64,000 nucleotides of DNA from an uncultured Eubacteriales bacterium (GCA_900313925.1 OMTF01000012.1:44508-108507); one strand, 5' to 3'. Shown: positions 7,583-17,061, counted from the first letter of the stretch. Translations and numbers: made by a program. Notes: generated by a model from the letters alone, not told the origin.

Positions 7583-9760
7583 ATGGGCGAGCTGCTGGAA
7601 GGACTCAATGAAGCCCAGCGCCAGGCGGTTACCACGACGGAAGGATATGTGCGCGTGATTGCCGGCGCGGGATCGGGAAAAACGCGGGCGCTAACGAGAC
7701 GCTTCGCGTATCTTGTAAATGAACTGGGAATTCTCCCGGGCAATATTCTGTGCGTCACGTTCACAAACAAGGCCGCAAATGAAATGCGGCAGCGGATCCA
7801 CAATCTGACCGGCGACAATGACACCGGCTATATCAATACTTTTCACGGCTTCTGCGTCAGCGTCCTGCAGGAGGATTCGTACGCGGTCCGGTATCCCAGA
7901 AGCTTTCTGGTCCTGGACAATGCGGACATTGACACGATGCTGGTGGATATATATACGGAACGCGGCCTTACGCTGCGGGACATGACCTATTCCGACGCCC
8001 GGGACATGATCGAGATCCAAAAGCTTTTTAAGACGCCGGAGTACTACCTGGATCTGCTGAATCTTTCGCCGCAGCAGCTGCATGAACGCTATGCGCAGGC
8101 AACCCGGGCGGAAGATATCATTTTCCGCGGCTATCTCTATCAGGAACGCAAATGCTTTGCATTTGACTACAACGACCTTATCAAGGTTACGCTGTATATT
8201 TTTCAGCAGCGCCCGGAAATCCGCGAGAAATGGCAGCAGCGGCTGCAGTATATTCTTATTGATGAGTTTCAGGATATCGATCTTCTGCAGTATCAGCTGA
8301 TGGAAGCGCTGTGCGGATACCATCAGAATCTGTTTGTTGTCGGGGATCCGGATCAGACGATCTATACCTGGCGTGGAGCGGACATCCGGTATCTGCTGAA
8401 TTTTGACCGGAAATTTCCCGGCACGAAAACCATCCTGATGAACCAGAATTACCGTTCCACTCCGGAAATCGCGGCGGTTTGCAACAGTTTGATTGCGGCA
8501 AACCGGAACCGCATCGAAAAGAACCTTGCGGCGATGCGCCCTTCGGGGCAAAAGGTACTCTGCCACTACGCGGACGATGCGAAATCGGAAGCGTCCTGGA
8601 TCGCGGACCAAATGGAGCGGCTTCATGCGGAAGGCTGCGCCTACCGGACCATGGCAGTCCTCTATCGGGCACATTACGTGACCCGCACAATAGAAACCGT
8701 ATTTCTTGAGCGGAAAATTCCGTACGTCATCTACAGCGGCGTGCCGTTTTTCGGGCGCCGGGAAATCAAAGATGCTCTAAGCTACCTTCGCATGATTGTC
8801 TATAAGGATGATCTCTCCTTCCGCCGCATTGCAAACGTACCCCGGCGGAACCTGGGGAAACGGCGGATGGAATTTCTGGAGGAAAAAGCGCAGAAAAGGG
8901 GCGGAACGCTGTACGAGGCACTGGTGGCGGAGCAGGAGGACCCGATTTTCCGAAATACCGGGGCAGGAAAATTTATACGATTCGTGGAGGAGTTTGCGGA
9001 AAGCTATGAGGGGCGTCCGGTTTCCGAGGTTCTGACGGAAATCCTGGAGCGCAGCGGCTACGAGAAGCTTCTCCGTACAGAGGGAAGTCAGGAAAGATTG
9101 GATAATCTGGCGGAACTGAAGCAGGCGGTACGGGAATATGAGATCACCTGCGGTGAAGAAAGCTCGCTTCCGGACTACCTTCGGCATGTGGCATTGTTTA
9201 CGAACGCGGACGCGGGCGACCCCGGCGATAAAGTAAAGCTCATGACCGTACATGCGGCAAAGGGGCTTGAATTTCCGAATGTTTTTCTCTGTGCAATGAA
9301 CGAGGGGATTTTCCCGTCACGAAAAACGCGCACCCGCCCGGGCATGGAGGAAGAGCGGCGGCTTGCCTTCGTCGCAATGACGCGGGCCGAGGATCGACTG
9401 TTTCTCTCCGAATCGCAGGGCCGGACCTTTGACGGAACACCCAAATACCCCTCCCGTTTTCTGCTGGATATCGATCCGGCGCTTCTGGAGAGGGACGTAG
9501 AGCCGAACGACGCACTGATTCGGGAAACGCGGGAATACTTGACGCTGTCGGAAAAATACCTGGTTGATCAGGAACAGAAACCGAAATTCTCCGTTGATGA
9601 CCGCGTGCGCCATTCCATGCTGGGAGAAGGTACGGTACTCACGGTAAATACAGACAGAAAATTCTATCGGATTCAATTTGACGCCCTGAAGACGCCAAGG
9701 GACATTTCATTCCGCATCGAGCTTGCACCCGCCGAAGAAAAAGAGGAGAAAAAGCCGTGA
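7583..9760 (+). CDS. pcrA: UvrD/PcrA-family ATP-dependent DNA helicase
   Basis: 725 aa superfamily 1A 3'-5' helicase. Motifs seen: Q-motif LNEAQRQAV, Walker A AGAGSGKT (residues 28-35), FTNKAANEM (Ia), DEFQDID (II), VGDPDQTIYTWRGAD (III), NYRSTPEI (IV), MTVHAAKGLEF (V) and AMTRAEDRL (VI). The C-terminus holds DRVRHSMLGEGTVL, the Tudor-like RNA-polymerase-binding module of PcrA/UvrD. Role: repair and clearing of replication/transcription conflicts. AAGGAGG 6 nt before the ATG. Its stop overlaps the next gene's GTG by 4 nt, so translation is coupled. Confidence 0.9.
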   Translation: MGELLEGLNEAQRQAVTTTEGYVRVIAGAGSGKTRALTRRFAYLVNELGILPGNILCVTFTNKAANEMRQRIHNLTGDNDTGYINTFHGFCVSVLQEDSYAVRYPRSFLVLDNADIDTMLVDIYTERGLTLRDMTYSDARDMIEIQKLFKTPEYYLDLLNLSPQQLHERYAQATRAEDIIFRGYLYQERKCFAFDYNDLIKVTLYIFQQRPEIREKWQQRLQYILIDEFQDIDLLQYQLMEALCGYHQNLFVVGDPDQTIYTWRGADIRYLLNFDRKFPGTKTILMNQNYRSTPEIAAVCNSLIAANRNRIEKNLAAMRPSGQKVLCHYADDAKSEASWIADQMERLHAEGCAYRTMAVLYRAHYVTRTIETVFLERKIPYVIYSGVPFFGRREIKDALSYLRMIVYKDDLSFRRIANVPRRNLGKRRMEFLEEKAQKRGGTLYEALVAEQEDPIFRNTGAGKFIRFVEEFAESYEGRPVSEVLTEILERSGYEKLLRTEGSQERLDNLAELKQAVREYEITCGEESSLPDYLRHVALFTNADAGDPGDKVKLMTVHAAKGLEFPNVFLCAMNEGIFPSRKTRTRPGMEEERRLAFVAMTRAEDRLFLSESQGRTFDGTPKYPSRFLLDIDPALLERDVEPNDALIRETREYLTLSEKYLVDQEQKPKFSVDDRVRHSMLGEGTVLTVNTDRKFYRIQFDALKTPRDISFRIELAPAEEKEEKKP

Positions 9761-10626
9761 AGAAATCCCGCATTTCTGAAAGCAAATCCGAACTGGAAAG
9801 AGAAGAGTATGAAGTGTGGCGCGATGGCCTTGCAATACGCGGCACGCTGCTGCGGAAACCCGGATCAGCGCCGAAACCGATTGCGATTGCCTGCCATGAA
9901 TTTATGCTGGACCGGACAAGCCAATATTCATATGCAGCGCTTCTGGCGGAAAACGGATACGCCGTTTTTACCTTCGATTTTACCGGAGACAATGTCAAGG
10001 GAAAAAGTGACGGAGCATCCCGGAACCTTTCCATTCTAACCCAGATGGCGGACATTGCGGCGGTTCTGCACTATGCGCAGGCGCGGACGGATACCCTAAC
10101 GGATCAGACGCTGCTCCTGGGATGCAGCGAAGGAGGCCTTGCGGCTGCGCTGGAAGCACCCCGCCTTGTTCCGGGAGAAATTCGGAACCTTGTTCTTATC
10201 TATGCGGGATTTTCCATGCCCGGAAACGGCAGAATGGGCACCATGCTCGGCGCACGCTTCGATCCCGAACATATTCCGGATTCGTTTTCCATCGGGGAGA
10301 TCACGCTCGGGCCGGCGTACGCCGCGGATGTCCAGCCGATGTACCTTTCGGATTGTCTTCGAGGCTATTGGGGAAATGTGCTTCTGGTTCACGGCTCGGA
10401 CGACCGGATTGTTTCCGCAGCGCTGGCGCGGGAGGCAGAGCAGATCTACCGGGATGAAGATCGAAGAGCGCTGCAGGAAGGGAAAATTTCTCAGCTGCCC
10501 CTGGTCCGGCTTCGGGTACTTCCGGGAGCGCGGCATCTGTTTCTCCGGCCTGAAGATCAGGCGGCGACACGAGAAGAACTGCAGCACTTTCTGGATGCAG
10601 TTTGTTTGCATCAAAATTTGCTTTAG
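9757..10626 (+). CDS. Alpha/beta hydrolase
   Basis: 289 aa serine hydrolase fold. The nucleophile elbow is GCSEGG (about residues 119-124), with a likely catalytic Asp in HGSDDRIVS and a His in GARHLF. HEFMLDRTSQY near the N-terminus would form the oxyanion region. It resembles cytoplasmic esterases/acylaminoacyl-peptidase-like proteins of Clostridia; substrate unknown. No signal peptide. GTG start overlapping the helicase stop (GTGA), with GAGGAG 10 nt upstream. Confidence 0.8.
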   Translation: MKKSRISESKSELEREEYEVWRDGLAIRGTLLRKPGSAPKPIAIACHEFMLDRTSQYSYAALLAENGYAVFTFDFTGDNVKGKSDGASRNLSILTQMADIAAVLHYAQARTDTLTDQTLLLGCSEGGLAAALEAPRLVPGEIRNLVLIYAGFSMPGNGRMGTMLGARFDPEHIPDSFSIGEITLGPAYAADVQPMYLSDCLRGYWGNVLLVHGSDDRIVSAALAREAEQIYRDEDRRALQEGKISQLPLVRLRVLPGARHLFLRPEDQAATREELQHFLDAVCLHQNLL

Positions 10627-10719
10627 CAATATTTTTTCGCTTTGCCATCCGTTTTTTTCGGAATTTTGCTTCAATATTTAGTAGTCTTCATTCAATTATT
10701 ACAAATTTCAGACTAGATA

Positions 10720-10749
10720 TTGACGCAAAACAAAATCTGTGCGTATAAT
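10720..10749 (+). promoter_or_regulatory. Strong sigma-A promoter
   Basis: TTGACG, 18 nt, TATAAT. Transcription would start near 10756, so any coding start upstream of about 10760 is unlikely. Confidence 0.8.
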
Positions 10750-10794
10750 AGGCTAAGTCCGGCCCGGACGAAAAACAGAATGGAGACTAAGCGG

Positions 10795-10959
10795 ATGGAT
10801 TTGAACGAACTTGCAAACGCACAGGATGAGGCTTACATTGAGGAGCAGTTCATGCTGGCGACTTATATGCCGTTCTTCATGTCGCAGTATATTATCCTCC
10901 CCACGAAAGCTCCGGAGTCCGAGCAAAGACACAGCCGGACATATCCAATTCCTTCCTGA
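10795..10959 (+). CDS. Small hypothetical protein
   Basis: 54 aa placed 45 nt after a strong promoter -10 box and preceded by GGAG with 9-nt spacing. The N-terminal half is acidic and helical (MDLNELANAQDEAYIEEQF), then a short hydrophobic patch (MPFFMSQYIILP) and a polar tail. It is followed by a terminator-like hairpin and then the glycerol-1-phosphate dehydrogenase gene, so it could be a free-standing small protein or a leader peptide. No family recognised. Confidence 0.45.
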   Translation: MDLNELANAQDEAYIEEQFMLATYMPFFMSQYIILPTKAPESEQRHSRTYPIPS

Positions 10960-11012
10960 AGGCTGCGCAGGAAGACCGCACTTTCCGCCGCCAGTGCAAT
11001 TTCAGACGGCGT

Positions 11013-11067
11013 GCTCCCAGATCCCCAGGCGGATTTGTTCCGACCGGAGAATTTTGGGAGCTTTTTT
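11013..11067 (+). terminator. Intrinsic terminator or attenuator upstream of egsA
   Basis: GCTCCCA/TGGGAGC with an inner CGGA/TCCG pair, followed by T6. It lies between the small gene and the dehydrogenase gene, so it either ends the small transcript or attenuates read-through. Confidence 0.6.
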
Positions 11068-11199
11068 GACGAATCGGCGCAGCACGCCCTTCTTGCGGGA
11101 TTCCTCCGTGCTATAATAAAAAAGCAAGCTATACGGTGCAAGAGAAAAAGAAAACGGAAAGGGGAGAGCCGCCCGGTACGCCGGGGGCTTGAAACGAGT

Positions 11200-12441
11200 A
11201 TGATCATGGATTGCACTCCCTACGTGGGAAAATGTGTCTGCGGCAGGGAACACACCCTGGAAACCAAAAAGGTCGCAGTGGAATACGGAGCTCTTTCGAA
11301 TTTCGAGCAGTATATGCGGGAAGTAGGACTGGAGGGCCTCCGTAGGACGGTTATCTACGATTCCAATATATACGCCCTTACCGAGGGAAAACATGTCCGG
11401 GCGGATCAGGAAATCGTTCTGCCCGCCGATGGTCTTCGCTCAGAGGATGTTCTGATCGAAGACATGATGAAAAAGCTCGATCACCCGGAAGTACTTGTTG
11501 CCTTCGGCGCCGGAACGATTATGGATTTCGGACGCTACCCGGCATACAAGCTGGGGCTCCCCTTTGTAGCTGTACCGACGCTGGCAAGTTCCGACGGGTT
11601 TACAGCCAATATCTGCTCCGTAATTATTGACGGACAGAAGAAATCCATTCCTATGAAAGCGCCGACGCTGGTTGTTGCCGATCTGGACATTATAAAGGGC
11701 GCTCCGAAGCGTCTGGTTGTCAGCGGGGTTAATGATATTCTTTCCAAGTACATTTCCCTTGCCGACTGGAAAATTGCAAAAATTGCAGCCGATGAGTACT
11801 ACTGCCCCATGGTGGCGGATCTTTCTCTGGAGGCACTGCACATCATGCGGCAGGCTGCCGATAAAATGGCGGAAACCGGAGAAATTGACGTGGAGGCTAT
11901 GACGATGGCGCAGATGAAGAGCGGCCTTACCATGCAGCTCCTGAACCATTCCCGAGCGGCTTCCGGCGCAGAGCACCTGATTGCCCACCTTGTGGAGATG
12001 AAGCCGCCGCGGTTTGAAAATGCAGCCGGTATTCACGGAGAATGCGTAGGCGTCGGAACGTTCCTCTGTGTCCGGAAATATCATGAAATCGCGAGGAAAA
12101 CACCCAAGGCAAAGCCGTTTGAGCCGCTCTCTTCCGACTGGGTTATGGAGAAATTCGGCCCCCGGCTTTACGACGGCATTATGAAGGAAAACAAAGACGA
12201 TGTTCTGGGAACTTTCGATCCGCAGAACATCGTAGATCACTGGAAGGATATCTGCGAAGTCATCGCAGAAATTCCCTCGGCGGAAGAGATGGAGCATCTG
12301 TACCGCAGCATCGGGGCAAAATACCGCCCGGAGGATATCGGCATTGCTCCTTCTTTGAGCGATGAGATTCTTCCGATATCTGCAGCGATCCGGAACCGGC
12401 TGACACTGGTGCGGATGCTGCGGGTGCTCGACTTCGGCTGA
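11200..12441 (+). CDS. egsA: sn-glycerol-1-phosphate dehydrogenase (EgsA/AraM family)
   Basis: 413 aa of the iron-type alcohol dehydrogenase superfamily. Seen: the nucleotide-binding GAGTIMDFGRY, PTLASSDGFTAN, and the metal ligands Asp in GVNDILSKY, His in GAEHLIAHL and His in GIHGECVG. Family knowledge: it reduces dihydroxyacetone phosphate to sn-glycerol-1-phosphate, the archaeal-type enantiomer; Bacillus AraM/EgsA feeds heptaprenylglyceryl phosphate synthesis. The start is set at ATGATCATG after a weak purine-rich stretch; six bases later is an alternative. Followed by a terminator. Confidence 0.85.
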   Translation: MIMDCTPYVGKCVCGREHTLETKKVAVEYGALSNFEQYMREVGLEGLRRTVIYDSNIYALTEGKHVRADQEIVLPADGLRSEDVLIEDMMKKLDHPEVLVAFGAGTIMDFGRYPAYKLGLPFVAVPTLASSDGFTANICSVIIDGQKKSIPMKAPTLVVADLDIIKGAPKRLVVSGVNDILSKYISLADWKIAKIAADEYYCPMVADLSLEALHIMRQAADKMAETGEIDVEAMTMAQMKSGLTMQLLNHSRAASGAEHLIAHLVEMKPPRFENAAGIHGECVGVGTFLCVRKYHEIARKTPKAKPFEPLSSDWVMEKFGPRLYDGIMKENKDDVLGTFDPQNIVDHWKDICEVIAEIPSAEEMEHLYRSIGAKYRPEDIGIAPSLSDEILPISAAIRNRLTLVRMLRVLDFG

Positions 12442-12467
12442 AGCATTCGCCGAATAGCTTACGATGG

Positions 12468-12500
12468 AAAGGGCCTGCATCTGCGGATGCGGCCCTTTTT
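12468..12500 (+). terminator. Intrinsic terminator
   Basis: AAAGGGCC and GCAT pair with ATGC and GGCCCTTTTT around a 6-nt loop. Confidence 0.85.
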
Positions 12501-12530
12501 ATGATCCGCAGCCTTCCGGAAAGGCTGAGA

Positions 12531-14027
12531 TTAAAGTTTCACTGCAGACTCTTCGGGAGCCGGGTGCAGGATGAGTCTGGCATCTTCTGGAATGCGAATA
12601 TATTCCTTGCTGCAGAAATATTCTTCCAGAACATTCTTGGTGTTGGTGCAGATGAGCCTGGGCTTTGCAAGAGCGGAGGCCTCTTCCGGCGTAATGCCGA
12701 GAGAGGTTTCCATATTTTCGTAATGGAATCCCTGTATACCGACACGGAAGGTATCTTCATCCTGAATCGGCTTGCCCTGGTAGGAAAAATCCAGAAGGCG
12801 GTGGCTTTTGCGGTCATATTCGATCCGCATTCCATGGGAAAACTGGAAAAACTCCGTATGATCGCCTTCGTACGCCTCGTCGCGGAGAATATACAGAACC
12901 ATCTTCCGCAGAAGGCTTCCGGATACAGTCAGAAGGTGGCCGGTTTCTTCATAAGGGTACGTTTCCATCAGCGCCCGGAGAGTGAAAATCGGGCCTGCTT
13001 CAAAGGTGCGAAGACTTCCGGACCCGACAAGCATGATATCGACGCCAAGCATTTCCATCAGCGCGTCGGAAAAGACTCTTCCCATTGTTGTTTCTTGATT
13101 GCGGGCGGGATGCGTGCATTTTTCACTGAAGCGCGTTAGGATTCGCTCATACTTTCTGTCTGTCCCGGTCTTATACTCCTGAACCAGCTTTGTCAGCGCC
13201 TTATCCTCCGGGCAGTGTTCCGCATCGATGGGTATCAGCTGCCAGCGGAAGCTGTCAATGGCATTTCGATCGGTGTCGACAACAATATCAAAGCGGCCGA
13301 TTTGGTCGGTTCCGCATGCAGCCTGAACAATGGGAATTCCATTCACAATTTCCGGCTTTTCTAACAGCGTATGAGAATGCCCGCCGATGATGAGATCAAC
13401 GCCCCAGTCGGGATTCAGGAGTTCCGCAAGGCGCTTGTCTTCTTCAAAACCGATGTGTGTCAGCAGTACGGTAAAGTCGATGTCCTCCGTACGGTAGGCG
13501 TCGCATATTTTTCCTACTTCAAGACTGGCTTCTTCAACGTTCACCAGGGTTCCGACCAGCTTGTCATTTGCCCGGGTCTGCTGCAGCACAGTTTCCGTCA
13601 GAATGCCGATAAACAGGATCCTCATTCCACCGACTTCCTTAATCAGGTGGGAACGGAAGAGCCGATTGTAGTTCGTAGTCAGGTAGAGATTGGCGTTGAT
13701 AATCGGGAACTGAGCGCATTTCTCGAGGAAAAGAAGATGCCCCAGACCGTAATCCACTTCATGATTCCCCAGCGTTACCACGTCCGGCGCAAGCAGATTG
13801 ACAAGCTCGATGGTTGAAATGCCTTTATAGTCACTGTCAATCAATGAGCCGCAGAACATATCACCTGAAATGACATACAGTGTGTTCGGTTCTTTTCTCC
13901 GTACACTGTTTACATAGCCGGACAGCCTTGAAATGCCGCCCATTAAGCGACCGTCCAGATCCTCTGCAAGAAAATCCCCATGCATGTCATTCGAATGGAG
14001 AAGGATCAGGTTCTTAAGATTTTTCAT
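12531..14027 (-). CDS. Bifunctional UshA/CpdB-like metallophosphoesterase/5'-nucleotidase, cytoplasmic
   Basis: 498 aa. The N-terminal calcineurin-like domain shows LLHSNDMHG (metal site), SGDMFCG, LGNHEVDYG, LLTHIG and GGHSH, all expected di-metal ligands. The C-terminal 5'-nucleotidase domain (about residues 300-480) has GRVFSDALMEMLGVD and LRTFEAGP. No signal peptide or membrane segment is present, unlike periplasmic UshA, so an intracellular role resembling Bacillus YunD is likely. Substrate unproven. A TTG/ATG-rich AT leader precedes it. Confidence 0.85.
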   Translation of the reverse strand: MKNLKNLILLHSNDMHGDFLAEDLDGRLMGGISRLSGYVNSVRRKEPNTLYVISGDMFCGSLIDSDYKGISTIELVNLLAPDVVTLGNHEVDYGLGHLLFLEKCAQFPIINANLYLTTNYNRLFRSHLIKEVGGMRILFIGILTETVLQQTRANDKLVGTLVNVEEASLEVGKICDAYRTEDIDFTVLLTHIGFEEDKRLAELLNPDWGVDLIIGGHSHTLLEKPEIVNGIPIVQAACGTDQIGRFDIVVDTDRNAIDSFRWQLIPIDAEHCPEDKALTKLVQEYKTGTDRKYERILTRFSEKCTHPARNQETTMGRVFSDALMEMLGVDIMLVGSGSLRTFEAGPIFTLRALMETYPYEETGHLLTVSGSLLRKMVLYILRDEAYEGDHTEFFQFSHGMRIEYDRKSHRLLDFSYQGKPIQDEDTFRVGIQGFHYENMETSLGITPEEASALAKPRLICTNTKNVLEEYFCSKEYIRIPEDARLILHPAPEESAVKL

Positions 14028-14308
14028 AATATTTTTTGTTTCCCCCTTCCAGACATTTTTCTCTCGATAACTAATATTACCATAGGTTGTTCCTTTTTTG
14101 TAAGTATAAGAAGAGCGTTCGTGTGCTCCGCAGCGTACGGATGCGCTGCACGTGCCAGAGCGCGTGAATTAGGGGAAGAAGATTCGGAAGAAAATGTTTG
14201 TAATGCTTGCAGGGATGGAATAATATCAGAACAAGATTTTGCGCCCGACATCGGTTGGCCGCAGGCAGGAAGCAGAAAAGGATGCTGCAGCTCGAAGAGG
14301 AGGAAGAC

Positions 14309-14923
14309 ATGGATTCAAAATTGATCAACACTTTAAAAGACAATCTGGAGAAAAGACATTTTAGAGTCAGCGTATTTGATACGAAGGAAGAAGCGGCAGG
14401 CTACCTCCAAGATCAGATTCAGGACTCCACAGTAGGAATCGGTGGTTCCGTTACGGCACAGCAGATGGATCTGTATAACAAATTGTCAGAAAAAAATAAG
14501 GTGGTTTGGCACTGGATGCCGCCGGAAGGAAAAACGCCGGACGATGTGCGGGTCATGGCTATGACAACGGAAAACTATATCTGTTCGGTTAACGGGGCGG
14601 CAGCGACAGGAGAACTTATTTTCATTGATGGTGCCGGCAATCGAGTAGGAGCTGTTGCTTACGGGCACAAAAAGGTGTGGCTTGTTATCGGTGAGAATAA
14701 GATTGCAGAAGACTTCGATAAGGCTCTCTGGCGGGCGCGGAATATTGCGGCCCCGAAAAACACACAGCGGCTTAAACCCAAAACACCCTGCGCCATCAAA
14801 GGCGACCACTGCTATAACTGCAGCAGCCCCGAACGGATCTGCAATATTCTACAGGTCCTCTGGAATAAACCCATGGGAATGGATTATGAAATCATACTGA
14901 TCCGGGAGGAACTTGGATACTGA
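14309..14923 (+). CDS. LUD-domain (LutC/DUF162) protein
   Basis: 204 aa. Matches the stand-alone LUD-domain proteins annotated 'lactate utilization protein' in Clostridia: GIGGSVTAQQMDLY, the VNGAAATGELIFIDGAGNRVGA core and the C-terminal Cys cluster DHCYNCSSPERIC. It is not beside lutA/lutB homologues, so the lactate link is only by family name. GAGGAGGAAG precedes the ATG at 14309. The 281-nt gap before it holds no clear element beyond AT-rich promoter-like sequence. Confidence 0.8.
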   Translation: MDSKLINTLKDNLEKRHFRVSVFDTKEEAAGYLQDQIQDSTVGIGGSVTAQQMDLYNKLSEKNKVVWHWMPPEGKTPDDVRVMAMTTENYICSVNGAAATGELIFIDGAGNRVGAVAYGHKKVWLVIGENKIAEDFDKALWRARNIAAPKNTQRLKPKTPCAIKGDHCYNCSSPERICNILQVLWNKPMGMDYEIILIREELGY

Positions 14924-14953
14924 TTCCCGGTGCAAGGAAAGAAACATAAGCAG

Positions 14954-15002
14954 TCCCGCGATACCTGCCGGCGTTCGCCTGATATCGCGGGATTTTTCTT
15001 TT
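14954..15002. terminator. Bidirectional intrinsic terminator
   Basis: TCCCGCGATA/TATCGCGGGA stem with an inner GCCGGCG hairpin, then TTTTTCTTTT; converging genes on both sides. Confidence 0.8.
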
Positions 15003-15028
15003 CCGAAGAAGCACCGTTTTTGGAACTT

Positions 15029-16912
15029 TCAAATATTTAGTGCTCGGGTTGCATTCAGAACGTCGATAATCATGACGCCGACATCCCCGAAGACCGCGAT
15101 CCACATCGGCGCAATTCCCATTGCGGCTAAAATCAGGATCCCGACTTTCACAACGATGGCGAAAGTGGTGTTTTCCCTTGCAATCTTCATCGTCTTCCGG
15201 GAAGCGCGAATGGCCAGAGCGATCTTGGAGGGCTTGTCATCCATTAAAACGACATCCGCGGCTTCAATTGCCGCATCGGAGCCCAACGCGCCCATGGCGA
15301 TTCCGATGTCCGCCCGCATCAGAACCGGTGCGTCATTAATCCCGTCTCCAACAAAGGCAAGATTCTCATTTTCTTTCTGCTCCGCTAGAAGAGCCTCGAC
15401 CCGGCAGACTTTGTCTGCGGGGAGAAGACCGGCATGGTATTCGTCCAGATGTACGGAATCTGCGACCTCCTTTGCGACCGCCTCACTGTCTCCGGTGAGC
15501 ATTACCGTCTTTTTTACACCGACGGCCTTCAGTTCCGATATCGCCTTGGCAGCATCCGGCTTCAGCTTGTCGGCAATTACAATATGGCCGGCGTAGACAC
15601 CGTCAATGGAAACGTGCACGATGGTACCGGCGTGCTGACAGGGTTTCCAGGCGGCGCCGACCGCCTCCATCATTTTCGCATTACCGACGCAGACGGTCTG
15701 TTCGTTTACGACTGCGCGGATCCCCTGGCCGGAAATTTCCTCTATATCTTCCACAGAACAGTCATCCGCCACGTTTGGATAGGCTTCCCGGAGCGATTGA
15801 GCGATGGGATGGGTAGAAAACCGCTCCACGTGCGCGGCAAGGTGCAGTAGGTGATTTTCACTGCAGAGGTCCGGGTGCACGGCGGTCACGATAAAGACGC
15901 CCTGCGTGAGGGTTCCGGTTTTATCAAAAACAATGGTGCTGGTTCGGGAAAGCGCCTCAATATAGTTTGACCCTTTGACCAGAATGCCTTTCCGGCTCAT
16001 ACCTCCGATGCCACTGAAGAAGCTCAGAGGCACGGAAATGACAAAAGCGCAGGGACAGGACACGACCAGGAAAATCAGAGCACGGCTGAGCCAAATCGGA
16101 AAAACGGCGGAGAAATTTCCAAGAATCAAAGGCGGTATAAAAGCAAGGGCTGCCGCAGAGAATACGACAGCAGGGGTATAGACTTTGGCGAATTTCGTGA
16201 TAAAGTTTTCACTTCGCGATTTGTTCTCCCGCGCATTTTCCACGAGGTCCAAAATCCTGGAAGCGGTAGAATCGCCAAAGCTCTTTGTCACCCGAACCCG
16301 CAGCACACCGCTTAGATTTACGCAGCCGGCCAGAACGTCGTCCTCCTCCTGCACATCCCGCGGCAGGCTTTCTCCGGTAAGCGCGACCGTATTGAGACTG
16401 GACGTCCCTTCCAGAATGATGCCATCCATCGGGACTTTTTCTCCCGGCTTAATGAAAATAATATCTCCGATCTGCACATCTTCCGGCGAAACGGCCACGA
16501 CGTCCCCGTCCTTTTCCAGATTGGCCGTATCCGGTCGAATGTCCATCAGCTCCTGAATGGAACGGCGACTACGGCCTTCCGCGGCCTCCTCAAAAAGCTC
16601 TCCGACCTGGAAGAACAGCATTACGAAGACTGCTTCACTGAAACTGTTGTCCATATTCGGAAGAAATCCGATGACAAGCGCCCCGATTGTGGCAACGGAC
16701 ATCAGAAAATCCTCATCAAAAATCTGACCATGCCCGATGTGCTCCACGGACTCCAGAAGCACGTCGTAACCGGCACCAAAATAGGGAACCAGGTAAATAA
16801 GAAGCAGCTGCCAGGTTTTCATCGGAATATACTTTTCTACCAGCATCGCTGCGACGAGAAGCATTGCGCATATAATTATGCGGATGAGTTTTGCCTTCCA
16901 TTCCTTGTCCAT
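15029..16912 (-). CDS. Heavy-metal translocating P-type ATPase (Zn/Cd/Pb type)
   Basis: 627 aa; the start at 16912 follows GGAGG by 7 nt. P1B-ATPase features: TGES actuator loop (TGESLPRD), membrane CPC motif SCPCAFVIS, phosphorylation site DKTGTLT, the HP dipeptide in STHPIAQ, and GDGINDAP. The N-terminal metal-binding HMA domain is absent; the protein begins directly with membrane helices. The CPC plus SVPLSFFSGIG context is typical of Firmicute Zn/Cd exporters rather than copper pumps. An ArsR/SmtB-like operator and a consensus promoter precede it, but no regulator gene is adjacent. Confidence 0.9.
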   Translation of the reverse strand: MDKEWKAKLIRIIICAMLLVAAMLVEKYIPMKTWQLLLIYLVPYFGAGYDVLLESVEHIGHGQIFDEDFLMSVATIGALVIGFLPNMDNSFSEAVFVMLFFQVGELFEEAAEGRSRRSIQELMDIRPDTANLEKDGDVVAVSPEDVQIGDIIFIKPGEKVPMDGIILEGTSSLNTVALTGESLPRDVQEEDDVLAGCVNLSGVLRVRVTKSFGDSTASRILDLVENARENKSRSENFITKFAKVYTPAVVFSAAALAFIPPLILGNFSAVFPIWLSRALIFLVVSCPCAFVISVPLSFFSGIGGMSRKGILVKGSNYIEALSRTSTIVFDKTGTLTQGVFIVTAVHPDLCSENHLLHLAAHVERFSTHPIAQSLREAYPNVADDCSVEDIEEISGQGIRAVVNEQTVCVGNAKMMEAVGAAWKPCQHAGTIVHVSIDGVYAGHIVIADKLKPDAAKAISELKAVGVKKTVMLTGDSEAVAKEVADSVHLDEYHAGLLPADKVCRVEALLAEQKENENLAFVGDGINDAPVLMRADIGIAMGALGSDAAIEAADVVLMDDKPSKIALAIRASRKTMKIARENTTFAIVVKVGILILAAMGIAPMWIAVFGDVGVMIIDVLNATRALNI

Positions 16913-16935
16913 TACAGACCTCCATATTATTGAAC

Positions 16936-16955
16936 ATATGAGCATTTGTTCATAT
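16936..16955. promoter_or_regulatory. ArsR/SmtB-family (CzrA/CadC-like) operator
   Basis: Imperfect dyad ATATGAGCA-TT-TGTTCATAT, 18 of 20 positions symmetric, placed at or just downstream of the expected transcription start of the metal ATPase. TGAACA/TGTTCA-type dyads are the known sites of Zn/Cd-sensing ArsR repressors. Confidence 0.65.
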
Positions 16956-16965
16956 TAACAAAATA

Positions 16966-16994
16966 AGAATAGCGCCTACATAGGGCGTTGTCAA
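16966..16994 (-). promoter_or_regulatory. Consensus sigma-A promoter of the metal ATPase
   Basis: On the minus strand TTGACA (16994-16989), 17 nt, TATTCT (16971-16966). Confidence 0.8.
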
Positions 16995-17061
16995 GGGCTG
17001 CCGGAAGATTTTCTGCTCGGAGGCGCCGCCTTGCTTACGCCGGAGAGCACTGCGCAGGGAA

